DNA of 64,000 nt from Carnegiea gigantea (taxonomy: Eukaryota; Streptophyta; Magnoliopsida; Caryophyllales; Cactaceae), in NCBI GenBank assembly GCA_029747015.1, contig JAKOGI010000006.1:901001-965000 (forward strand), written 5' to 3'. The notes below the pieces were generated by a model. It did not search any database, had not been told where the DNA came from, and saw only the letters and a list, made by a program, of their open reading frames with translations. Position 1 is the stretch's first letter; each line of letters begins with the position of its first letter. Of the stretch, positions 21,455 to 30,984 are shown piece after piece. Both the position numbers and the translations under genes were made by a program.

Positions 21455-23323
21455 TCAGGGAGCAGGGGGTGGTTTCGTTTGCAGAGGAGGAATGCTGGGG
21501 GCAAGAGTGGAGAGAAGTGCAAGGAGATCTTCATGGCGTTTGGCCGAGAGAGCTCGTTCCTCAGCAAGAGCAGCCTTGACAGCTGAGAGCTCATCCTTGA
21601 GGCGAGCATTGTCCTCAAGAACAGCCTCAACCTTGATGGAAGGTTGCCCAGAAACAGGTGGTCGAGGTGGTCGACGTCCCTGTTTGGAAACTGACCCTTC
21701 GCCAACCTCATAGCCACACCCTAGGAGAGTGTCAATCCCAATCTCATCAATGATTTGGGCCGCCACTCTTCGTGTGAGCACTATCCCAAAGTGCTCAAGC
21801 ACCCTTGTCAACAGAAACCCATAGCCAAGATCATGTGCCCGGGTGGTGTTCGCAATTCGCTCTATGTGGCGAATCATGATTGCAGGGAGGTTTACTGGTT
21901 CCTCCCGATCCAGTAGGTCCACCAGACATTGATCGAAGGCATCTGCTGAGTTTCGCCCTTGACCTCGCGGTATTATGTTCTTGATAGTGAACATAAACAG
22001 TAGTTGGTGCAGGGAGGTCATTTCACCCTTCTTAACCGAAAGGGGTGTTCTCAGGCCCTGTTTTTGACTAAGGCGTTTGGACACCTCTAAGAGCCTGGCT
22101 GTTTCCAGGGCAGTTTTGTCTTCCCTCACATACACAGCAAATCCACGAGAGGGGATGCCCAGAATATCACTTAGGGTGGCTTCATCAAAGGAGAAATGAC
22201 ACTCATTGACAGCACTTGTCACTACCCCATTTGTGACAGAGCAGTTGGCATAGAATTCAGCCAACTCGGGCACAGAACACCCTTGCTGGGTGTTTGCAAA
22301 CAACTCAAGCCAGCCTTGGGCTCGAAGCTTGGTCAAGAACACCCCCAGACCCTGTTCCTCGAAAAAGTTTACATTCACTACCTTCCCCCTGACGACATTG
22401 CGCTTCAGCAACTGCGCATGTTTGTCAGACATAGGAGAGGGAGTGAACTGCTTTGGGCGTTTAAGGATAGGAACAGAGGTGGTAGTTTCTGGTAGGGGGG
22501 CTGTTCTGGGCTTTCGCTTGAGGGGTGTTTTGGCAGGAGAGGGCTTCACAGCAGGTTTATTGGTTGGTTTTGGAGGAGATTGTTCTTCAGAGGACTCGGA
22601 AAACACCGGTGTCCCCTGTTTGAAGGTGGTGTTCTCAGAGTCAGAACTCGAGAACCCTTCAGAAGAAGAAGAAATCTCCTCGATGATAGGAGCAGAGGGT
22701 TTGGAGGGACGATGAGAGGATTGAAACGCTAGCCTTGCAGATTTTCGAGAGGGCTTAGAGGATTGAGGAGAAGAGGGAGTTTGAGAGGGTTGAGACCTTG
22801 GTTGTGGCCTTGTTCTTGGCGTTCTGCTACGCCTAGCCACGATTTTCACCCTCTTCCTTTTCTCTCCAGTTTGAAAGACTGGAGGGGAGATTTCAGCCTC
22901 AGGGAGAGAATTCTTCTCTAGACTCTCCTCTGACGACTCATTCGACTTCCCTTGGAAGTCGACATGCAGATCCTCCACAAACACACCTTCGACAGAGGCA
23001 GCCCCTGTTTCTGTCGCGGTGTCAGAGAACAACCCAGAAGAACAGGGCTCAAAATTAAACCCTTCAGGGGTTTCCAAGAATTGTTCTTGAGACCCCGACT
23101 TTGTTCCCTCTAACTCAACTAAAATGGGACAAGCAATTGTCCCTACGAGGAACACCAATTCCCTTCGACATTCAAAGGGAATATCATCCATCCCCATTCC
23201 CACTGATTTTAGGGACAAGCTTTTCAGGAATTTGAAAGGCTTGTACGAGATTGGGCGAGAAGGAGCAGGGATTGAGGAAGCAAGAACGAGGGCTTTTGAG
23301 TGAGAGGTGTTGTTGGAAGCCAT
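21455..23323 (-). CDS. Extra ORF of the Sirevirus-type element (plant-transposon-protein-like domain)
   Basis: An intact 622-codon frame starting MASNNTSHSK lies between pol and the 3' LTR on the coding strand of the retroelement, where some Sireviruses carry an env-like ORF. Residues 1-110 have no known motif. Residues 130-310 are a low-complexity Ser/Pro/Glu-rich part with a basic patch, KRKRVKIVARRSRTPR (about 155-170), that could be a nuclear signal. Residues 320-540 form a folded-looking domain with 'FFEEQGLGVFLTKLRAQGW', 'EFYANCSV', 'FSFDEATLSDILGIPSRGF' and later 'ILEHFG'-like helices; I recognise this as the type called 'putative plant transposon protein' (PF20167-like). A coiled coil (about 565-600) precedes a Pro-rich end. 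I see no signal peptide and no convincing membrane anchor (only a weak hydrophobic run near 52-68), so an envelope role is not supported. The function is unknown. Confidence 0.8.
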   Translation of the reverse strand: MASNNTSHSKALVLASSIPAPSRPISYKPFKFLKSLSLKSVGMGMDDIPFECRRELVFLVGTIACPILVELEGTKSGSQEQFLETPEGFNFEPCSSGLFSDTATETGAASVEGVFVEDLHVDFQGKSNESSEESLEKNSLPEAEISPPVFQTGEKRKRVKIVARRSRTPRTRPQPRSQPSQTPSSPQSSKPSRKSARLAFQSSHRPSKPSAPIIEEISSSSEGFSSSDSENTTFKQGTPVFSESSEEQSPPKPTNKPAVKPSPAKTPLKRKPRTAPLPETTTSVPILKRPKQFTPSPMSDKHAQLLKRNVVRGKVVNVNFFEEQGLGVFLTKLRAQGWLELFANTQQGCSVPELAEFYANCSVTNGVVTSAVNECHFSFDEATLSDILGIPSRGFAVYVREDKTALETARLLEVSKRLSQKQGLRTPLSVKKGEMTSLHQLLFMFTIKNIIPRGQGRNSADAFDQCLVDLLDREEPVNLPAIMIRHIERIANTTRAHDLGYGFLLTRVLEHFGIVLTRRVAAQIIDEIGIDTLLGCGYEVGEGSVSKQGRRPPRPPVSGQPSIKVEAVLEDNARLKDELSAVKAALAEERALSAKRHEDLLALLSTLAPSIPPLQTKPPPAP

Positions 23324-23771
23324 TGTTTGCTAGAGGAGAGAGATTAGGGTTTAGAGGGTTTTGCTAGGGTTAGAAAGCAAGAACAGAGGGAGAGAGAGAG
23401 AGAGAGAGAGAGAGCAAGACGGGGAAAACAGACACACGCAAAGGGGGTTTTTAAACTCCCTACCCGTTATGAAGGGCCACCTAGGAAACACCTAGAATTT
23501 AAGCAGGCAGCATACATTAATGACAATCAAGGCATACCTGTTCGAGCCATCTGTTCTTGAACATGCTTCTCTCATTCCAAGGTCTGTCATGAATACTCTT
23601 TCTCCATCTCCCAAGGCAGCAGTCTTCATAAATAATCATAATAGCACACAAGACTACACATATTTGTTAAGCATAGACCACTGTTTTGATAGCAATAATT
23701 GCAAACAAGTGGATAGAACAGGTATTATAGGGTGTTTTGTCAGCTTGATCTAACTCTGAGAACAGGTGTTC
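23324..23771 (-). other. Spacer between pol and the extra ORF, with GA microsatellite
   Basis: A 448-bp non-coding stretch upstream of the extra ORF on the coding strand. It contains an (AG)n tract at about 23391-23414 (CT on the sense strand), near the probable 5' leader of that ORF. It may hold a promoter or splice acceptor for expression of the extra ORF, but none is proven. Confidence 0.4.
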
Positions 23772-24731
23772 TCAGGGTGTTTTCACCAACCCCAATTCCA
23801 GTCTGTTTCTCTCAAATTGGTCTCTAGCTAGTGCCTTAGTGAATATATCAGTAATTTGATTTTCCGTTGAGCAAAAATTCATAGAGATTAAACCCTTTTC
23901 AACATTATCTCTCAAGAAATGATGTCGAATGTCAATATGCTTTGTTCTTTTATGTTGACATGGATTTTTGGCAATATTAATTGCACTTGTGTTATCACAA
24001 AAAATAGGAATGCATCCAATGTCAACACAAAAGTCCTTAAGCTGTTGCCTTATCCACAACAGTTGAGCACAACATGAAGCTGCTGCAACATATTCAGCTT
24101 TTGCTGTGGACATGGCAACTGAATGTTGCTTCTTGGTAGCCCAAGATACCAAACAAGGTCCAAGAAAGTGAGCCATACCTAAGGTACTCTTTCTATCAAC
24201 TAGGAATCCAGCATAGTCAGCGTCAGCATATCCAATAAGATCAAAATTGCAACCTTTAGGATACCATAAAGCTAAATTGGGTGTATGTTTCAAATACCTT
24301 AGTATCCGTTTAACAGCCTTAAGATGAGTTTCCTTAGGGTTAGACTGAAAACGGGCACATAAACCAACACTAAAAACAATATCAGGTCTACTAGCGGTTA
24401 GGTATAAGAGTGACCCAATCATACCCCTATAGAGTTTCTCCTCAACTGAGGGACTCCCATCATCCATAACCAACTTGGTTGAAGGAGAAATAGGAGTGTC
24501 TATGGGTTTGGCTGACTCCATCCCAAAACGCTTAAGTAACTCCTTGATATACTTTTGCTGATGGATCATGGTGCCGTTTGGAGTTTGCTTGATTTGTAAG
24601 CCTAAGAAAAAATTAAGCTCACCCATCATGCTCATCTCAAACTCACTCCTCATCATATTTGAAAATTCATTGCATAAATCATGATGAGTTGCACCAAATA
24701 TAATATCATCAACATATATTTGGACAATCAA
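23772..24731 (-). pseudogene. Pol segment: RT C-terminal part and RNase H
   Basis: The 319-codon frame begins within reverse transcriptase: the catalytic YVDD is at residues 6-9. It continues through the thumb and connection ('YIKELLKRFGM', 'GSLLYLTASRPDI') into RNase H with 'GYADADYAG', 'STAKAEYVAAASC' and 'FCDNTSAI', ending at 23772. The frame is open throughout but is separated from the RT N-terminal part by a one-base frame change at a short homopolymer run (24740-24743). RT and RNase H copy the element RNA to DNA. Confidence 0.93.
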
Positions 24732-25447
24732 AAAATGTTCCCCTTAGATTTTAGAAACAAGGTATTGTCTACCTTGCCTCTTCTAAAATCATTTTCAAGT
24801 AAAAAACTTGACAACCGTTCATACCAAGCTCTTGGAGCTTGTTTTAAACCATAAAGTGCCTTGTCAAGTTTAAAAACATGATTTGGAAAATCACCATTTT
24901 CAAAACCAGGGGGTTGTTTGACATACACCTCTTCTTTAAGGTATCCGTTTAGGAATGCACTTTTAACATCCATTTGATATAGCTTGATTTCCATATGAGC
25001 TGCAAAGGCTATTAAGATTCGAATAGCCTCAATTCTAGCAACTGGTGCAAAGGTTTCTTCATAATCGATCCCTTCTTCTTGATTGTATCCTTGTACAACC
25101 AGCCGTGCCTTGTTCCTAGTGACTGTTCCTGACTCATCCAGTTTGTTTCGGAACACCCACTTGGTTCCAATGATTGTTCTCTCTGCAGGTTTAGGTACAA
25201 GGTGCCATACTTTGTTTCTCTCAAATTGATGAAGCTCTTCTTGCATAGCCGTGATCCAATCTGAATCTGCAAGAGCTTCATTCACACTTTTTGGCTCAAT
25301 GTTAGAAAGAAAAGCATAGAAAGCACAAAAATTCTTTAGTTTAGATCTAGTTTGCACTCCAGTATTAATATCTGACAAGATTTGATCAAGAGGGTGCGAA
25401 CTATGGTGCTTCCATGGTCGTGGAGTAAGAGGAATCCACAGACCCAT
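24728..25447 (-). pseudogene. Pol segment: RT N-terminal part
   Basis: The 239-codon frame covers the start of the copia RT domain (RVT_2): '[15 protein letters not shown]', '[14 protein letters not shown]', '[20 protein letters not shown]' and '[12 protein letters not shown]', the last carrying the first catalytic Asp. It then runs through '[14 protein letters not shown]' and stops just before YVDD because of the frame change near 24740. It overlaps the integrase frame by 47 bases in another phase, so a second frame change lies near 25401-25447. Confidence 0.93.
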
Positions 25448-27068
25448 GCTCTACTCTAGTCGTAACATAATGCTTACGATCATCTCCCGAGCCTGTTTCT
25501 GCACATGTTTGTAAGTCTATTCCTGAAGAACACGGTTCCGAACAGGGTTCAGCGGTGTTTTCCCCTGTTTGGTGTTCACCTTGCCTGCTGTTCTGAGGAA
25601 CACCTTCAGGAGTTGTTTTCTCCATGGTGTTCTTACCTCGTTTATCTTGGAGCAACACTTCTTTTTGAACAAGACCTAATTCAAGTTCATCTTCCTGTGC
25701 ATCATTCTCACTCAACACGTTAGATTCATTAAAAAGCACATGCACACTTTCCTCAACACACAAGGTTCTTTTGTTAAAGACTTTGTATGCCTTGCTGTGA
25801 GAAGAATAGCCAAGGAATATTGCCTCATCACTCCTAGGGTCAAACTTTCCTAAGGCATCCTTCCCATTATTATGCACAAAACACCTACAACCAAATGTCC
25901 TTAGGTGCGTAATATTGGGTTTTCTGCCTTTGAAAAGTTCATAAGGAGTTTTATTCAACATGGGTCTGATCATGCATCTATTTATAATGTAACATGAGGT
26001 GTTCAATGCTTCTGCCCAAAAATACCTAGGAAGACCACTAGCAATAAGCATTGTTCTGGTCATGTCTTCCAGGGTGCGATTTTTGCGCTCAACCACCCCA
26101 TTTTGTTGGGGTGTTCTTGGAGCTGAGAAGTTATGATCAACACCATGTTCATTACAATAGTTGATAAAACTTGCATTTTCAAACTCAGTTCCATGATCAG
26201 ATCTCAAGCTAATTAAAGAGTGTCCTACTCTCTTTTCAACCTTTTTGAGAAAGGCAATAAAATTCTCAAAGGTTTCATCTTTGGATGCCAAAAACAAGGT
26301 CCAAGTAAACCGAGAGTAATCATCCACTACAACAAGCACATACTTTTTTCCACCTCTACTGGTTACCCTCATGGGACCACACAAGTCAATGTGTAATAAT
26401 TCTAGAGGTCGAGTAGTGCTTACACATTTTTTCGATTTAAAAGAAGATCTGACTTGTTTGCCTTTTGCACAAGCTTCACATACCTTGTCATCATTAAACT
26501 TGATGGAAGGTAGTCCAACAACCAAATCTTTGGAAACAAGTTTGTTTAACAAAGATAGGCTTGCATGACCTAGTCTCTTGTGCCATAGCATTATATCATC
26601 ATTTAATGCATTTAAACAAGTCAGATTATTTTGGGGAAGAGTGGAAATACAAACTTTATAAACATTTTGACATCGCTTCCCCCTCAACACAACATCTCCT
26701 GTGTCGTCATTCACAACCAAGCAACGTGTTCGTGAGAACACCACTAGGTTGTTCTTGTCACACAGTTGGGACACACTTAGCAAATTGTGCTTTAAACCAT
26801 CAACCAAGTGCACATTGTCAATTGAATGGGAGAGAGTTTTACCAATATTACCTATACCGACAATTGTCCCAGACTTGCCGTTTCCAAATGCTACACTCCC
26901 ACCATTCAGAGCTGTAAGTGAGAGAAAGTTTGATCTTTCACCAGTCATGTGCCGCGAACACCCACTATCAACATACCACAGCTGCCTGTTTTCAAGGTTG
27001 TTTTCTGATCTGTTTGACAGGGTGTTTCTTACCTGTTTGCTGGGTTGTTTGTGGGATTGTTCTCTCTC
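25401..27068 (-). pseudogene. Pol segment: protease and integrase
   Basis: The frame is open from 27068 although its first ATG is at 26948. Before that ATG comes the aspartic-protease motif WYVDSGCSRHM. After it lie the GAG-pre-integrase zinc region ('WHKRLGH', with CEACAKGK) and the integrase core. Its DDE residues are in 'HIDLCGPM', 'RSDHGTEFEN' and 'NGVVERKNRT', followed by 'CRCFVHNN' and 'FLGYSSHSKAYKVFN'. The C-terminal part is hydrophilic and variable, as usual before RT. It sits in a different phase from gag (a shift of one base near 27069) and from RT. Confidence 0.93.
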
Positions 27069-28821
27069 ACTTCAGCCTGCAAAACAAATCACGGTTAGTT
27101 TTGGGAACCCAGATCCACTTGGGTCCCATTCCTTTAGACATGTAAAGCTCATCTTTTCTAATCCAGATTTGTTTCACATACCTTTCATTCTTTTCATTGG
27201 CATGTTTTCTTAAAGGACAAGAATATTGATAGTGACCAGTTTTACCACAATGAAAGCAAACAATGTTTTCAGGTAATCCCACATACTTTCTATGAATTGG
27301 GTAAACTGTTCGTTTAGGCTTATACCCAAGTCCCTTTTTGTTTCGACTGTGGTGAGTGTTTAACCAAGCAAGAGCCTGTGAAGATTTGTTCCAGCGTTTA
27401 TTTGTGCTAAGCTCGGTTTCCAGTTTTTCTTTATTAGCATGCAAACCCTTGTTCTCTTTGAGCAGGGACTCAACCATTCCTTCCACCTCAAAGAGTTTTT
27501 CCTCTATTCGAGAGTAATCTCCTTCTTTTATAAAGAGGTTTTCTTTGAGTATATTAACATTTTCATGTAAACCGAGTTTTTCATTTTTAAGAATTTCATT
27601 TTCAAGCTCTAGGTCACGAACTTCTCTTTTTAGATCAGCACATGTGTCTATCAAATTATATAGAAGTTCTTCTAAAGTGGCTTTGTTAAGACCATGTACC
27701 TTGTTCTTGAGATCTGAGAAGATGATTGTTGATTCATCATCTGAATCTGAATCACTTTGTGCCATAAGTGCTACGACTCCTTCTTCAGCTTCAGATTCTC
27801 CTTCATCCTCAGAGGAATCTCCCCAAGCAGCCAGCATAGCTTTCGAGAATCGCTTGCCCAAATTGTTTACAGGGTGTTTTCGACCCTGTTTTCGAGGGTG
27901 TTCGGGCGTCTGATCTTCTCGAAGCAGAGGGCAATTCTTGACTAAGTGATCTGGTTTGCCGCACTTGAAACACCCTGTGAGCTGTTCTTTGGAGGTGTTT
28001 CTGGACTTGCTGAAGTCTTTTCTTTTGTTGTTTTCCTTGACCTTTTTGAAGAATTTCTTGAATTTTCTGGACATTAGGGCCATTTCTTCATCTTCAAGGT
28101 CAGAGTCAGTGTCCTGATGTGCTTTCAAGGCAAGCCCACGATCCTTCTTTTGATCCTCTTTTTGCTGTGAGTTCTTTCGGAGTTCATAGGTCTGGAGATT
28201 ACCAATCAACTCGTCGAGGGTGATCTTGTTCATGTCTTTAGCCTCTTGGATGGCTGTTACTTTGGCCTCCCACGTGCGAGGTAAAATTCTGAGGATTTTC
28301 CTCACCAACTCTTCAGTGGTGAAAGATCTTCCCAGGGATTTTAACTCGTTCGTGATGTGGGTGAACCGTGTATACATGTCCATCACAGTTTCATGATCAC
28401 CCATATCAAACAACTCATATTGTCGCATAAGTAGCTCAATTCTAGATTGTTTAACTTGACTCGTACCTTCATGAGCAACTTGCAGAGCATTCCAGATAGC
28501 TTGGGCTGATTCACACTCAGAGATGCGAGTGTATTCATCGGGTCCTAGGCCAAAATATAGAAGCTTTTTGGCCTTGGCATTTTTCTCCATTTTCTTGTAG
28601 TCCTCGGCATCAAACTCTATGGATTCCTTGGGAACCTTCTTACCATCTTCAAGCACCTTGGTGGGAACAAGGGGCCCGTTCTTGATGAGCATCCATAATT
28701 CATAATCTTCTGCCTGAATATAGTTCTCCATCCTATTCTTCCACCAACTATAATGTTGGCCGTTGAAATAGGGTGGACGAGTAATGGATTGCCCTTCAAG
28801 AATTCCTTGTGGGGTACTCAT
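27067..28821 (-). CDS. Gag polyprotein of the copia element
   Basis: This intact 584-codon frame starts 56 bases downstream of the 5' LTR end, with MSTPQGILEG. Residues 15-215 match the copia gag (UBN2) type: 'YFNGQHYSWWKNRMENYI', 'ISECESAQAIWNAL', 'LLMRQYELFDM' and 'LDELIGNLQTYE'. Two CCHC zinc knuckles follow: CFKCGKPDHLVKNC (284-297) and CFHCGKTGHYQYSC (522-535). Between them lie acidic runs and a heptad-rich coiled coil (about 385-475). The large size with two knuckles is typical of Sireviruses. Gag assembles the particle and binds element RNA. It ends at 27067; pol resumes one base further on in a +1 frame. Confidence 0.92.
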   Translation of the reverse strand: MSTPQGILEGQSITRPPYFNGQHYSWWKNRMENYIQAEDYELWMLIKNGPLVPTKVLEDGKKVPKESIEFDAEDYKKMEKNAKAKKLLYFGLGPDEYTRISECESAQAIWNALQVAHEGTSQVKQSRIELLMRQYELFDMGDHETVMDMYTRFTHITNELKSLGRSFTTEELVRKILRILPRTWEAKVTAIQEAKDMNKITLDELIGNLQTYELRKNSQQKEDQKKDRGLALKAHQDTDSDLEDEEMALMSRKFKKFFKKVKENNKRKDFSKSRNTSKEQLTGCFKCGKPDHLVKNCPLLREDQTPEHPRKQGRKHPVNNLGKRFSKAMLAAWGDSSEDEGESEAEEGVVALMAQSDSDSDDESTIIFSDLKNKVHGLNKATLEELLYNLIDTCADLKREVRDLELENEILKNEKLGLHENVNILKENLFIKEGDYSRIEEKLFEVEGMVESLLKENKGLHANKEKLETELSTNKRWNKSSQALAWLNTHHSRNKKGLGYKPKRTVYPIHRKYVGLPENIVCFHCGKTGHYQYSCPLRKHANEKNERYVKQIWIRKDELYMSKGMGPKWIWVPKTNRDLFCRLK

Positions 28822-28860
28822 CTTCAGAATCTCTCAAGGTGTTAACCTTTTGTAAGAGAA

Positions 28861-28875
28861 CCCGCTCTGATACCA
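28861..28875 (-). other. Primer-binding site, initiator tRNA-Met
   Basis: The minus strand reads TGGTATCAGAGCGGG two bases after the 5' LTR. This is the classic plant copia primer site, complementary to initiator tRNA-Met. Confidence 0.95.
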
Positions 28876-28877
28876 CT

Positions 28878-30483
28878 TGTTGAATTCGTGAGTATACAAC
28901 CACAAGAGGGGGGTGAATTGTGGTGTCTGATTTTCGCGTTGTAAATAACAAACACCCTAGTAGAGGTTGTTCTCAAATGACAAACACCCTGATAGCTTGT
29001 TTGCACGGGGTGTTCTCAATTATTGCAGATGCGAAAATCACCAAGATAAATGCGGAAAATAAAGCACACACAATTTTTACGTGGAAAACACCTCTAGCCC
29101 AACTGAGGTGTGAAAAACCACGACCTACCTCGTGTAGGATTTAACCACTTTCACTAACGGGCTTCACACGTTACAAATGTAACACACCTTGTTACAACTT
29201 GCAACCACGTAACCTTCTTCCCAAAGACAGGTTACACCACGTCCAACCTTCGCAAGATTAGACACGTCCAAGTCCACACGACTAGGACACACTCACTCAC
29301 TTTTCTAATTCAAGATCAGGGTTACAAACACCTTACAGGGGGTGCTTCTTACTAAGCAGATGTAAGGTACAATGAAGATCCTATTATGCCAATGGTTTGA
29401 AAACTCAAAATCAAACACAGCTTGTCACGGCTTGCTTTTCAGAATGAAGCTCAAGAATCTTTGAGTGTAAACCGTGTTTTCTGATTTTTTTCCTGAATTT
29501 TTCAAAAAGCTGTGTTTAAGCAAATTCAACCTGAGTTTTCTATCTGCTCTTTTTCTCGTGTGTTGTGTCTACTGGAAGAGAAAAAGCTGAGGTTTTTAAA
29601 CACAAAAACCAACGGTCATAAGCCACAGAATCAGCTAAGTATAGAAAACGATTTTCAATCAGGAAATGTTCTCCTACGGCTAGTGATAAAATTTTGCCAA
29701 AATATAAGGGATTTGATATCTTAAAAGATAACCCTTATCTTCCCATAACCGTGAGGTGGATTCAAAAAAAAAAAAAAAACAACCAGAAATTTTCAGCTTT
29801 TGAAACTTTACCATATCCGAAAATATGGTCAAAGGAAAAATCTCCCAAAACTTATTTTCGAAAATCTCCCATAATAGTTTCAAGAAATATCCTTTCCAGA
29901 GAAATAGCAGTTTTGAAATTCAAGGAAAGTAATCTGGAGATCTTAGCCAACTAAAATAAATTTTCAAAGATAACCGGGTGTGGCTACTGCAGTTCAGAAA
30001 CACCCTAGGCACCCTGTTCGCAGGGTTGTTCGCAACTGGTGTTCTGAAGCACTTAGCGCAAGTACCGATTCAAGAAGTGTTTAAAAATGATGTTTTCAAT
30101 ATTGGCATATTAACAAGAGTCTAATTAAATAAAACCTATATACCCAAGACTTCTTGTTTTGAATGTCATCTTGTCCAAGATTTATGGTGCTGCTGTGAAC
30201 ACCAAGGCCACCTTGTTTGCTGGGGTTGTTCTTTCCATTGCTAGAGTTCAGGAGCATGCCTTACAATCAACTGTCGAGATGGTGTTCTTGACTTAATATA
30301 GAATCACCAAGTAAAACCTGTTTTGAAGACCTGTTCTCACATATAGCAAACCAGTTAGTATAATAAAGAACACAAACACCAGTTAGGCCTGTTTGGAGAC
30401 CGTGTTTGGAGTAACATTACTAGGACAAATTTTTACATACACTTGGATTTGTTATCATCAAAACTAAATATAATAACTCAACA
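28878..30483 (-). repeat. 5' LTR of the copia element
   Basis: A 1606-bp LTR almost identical to 19541-21152. It should hold the promoter of the element, transcribing towards lower coordinates. Confidence 0.95.
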
Positions 30484-30488
30484 AAAGA

Positions 30489-30984
30489 GGTTAACACCTT
30501 GGAGTCATTTGCCTAAATTATACGCAAAGTCAGCAGAACACCATTGACAACCAAGCTCTAACCTTCCACTTTCTTTTTTTTCTTTCCTCTCGCGCATGCC
30601 CACGAAAGATTATGAACACCATGTCTATTCTTCTTCATACCTCATCAAAAACCAACCAAGTCCCAAACAAAAAGAGGAAAGCATGACACTTTACCAGAGG
30701 GAAAAACAAACAAACGGGAAAAAAAAAAAAATAGAGATGGAAGAAAGATTGAGAAAGTTGCAAAGTTGCTACCTTTGATCATCCACAAGGTTGGAAAATG
30801 GCGGCTCAAGATTAATGTTGGAGAAAGGTTTTCAGTGCTTGGCCAGCAACAGCACCATCATCTGGATTCTGGGGGTCAAGCAGTAAAGGACGAAGAAGAA
30901 GGGGCTGTACGTCATGAGCACTAGGCGTGCCCAGTTAAATGGTGGAACAAATGGTCGAGCTTCGGGGGCCCTCCACCGTGAATC
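30489..30984 (+). other. Outer element sequence between copia and hAT
   Basis: Non-coding continuation of the outer element, between the copia TSD and the hAT element. It has a pyrimidine run at 30568-30590 and purine/A-rich stretches. No gene was recognised. Confidence 0.45.

Larger units (their letters stand above)
19541..30483 (-). mobile_element. Sirevirus-type Ty1/copia retrotransposon, near-intact
   Basis: This 10.9-kb element is transcribed right to left. It has two LTRs (28878-30483 is the 5' LTR, 19541-21152 the 3' LTR) that begin TGTTGA and end TCAACA, flanked by an identical 5-bp target duplication AAAGA (19536-19540 and 30484-30488). The primer site for initiator tRNA-Met and a polypurine tract are in place. 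Order: gag, protease-integrase, RT-RNase H, extra ORF. The protease-integrase-RT-RNase H order defines Ty1/copia. The size, the CCHC gag, the extra 3' ORF and the polypurine-tract region point to the Sirevirus lineage. Roughly 13 substitutions and several indels separate the LTRs (about 99% identity by eye), so insertion was recent. Pol is broken by frameshifts, so this copy is probably not autonomous. Confidence 0.93.
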
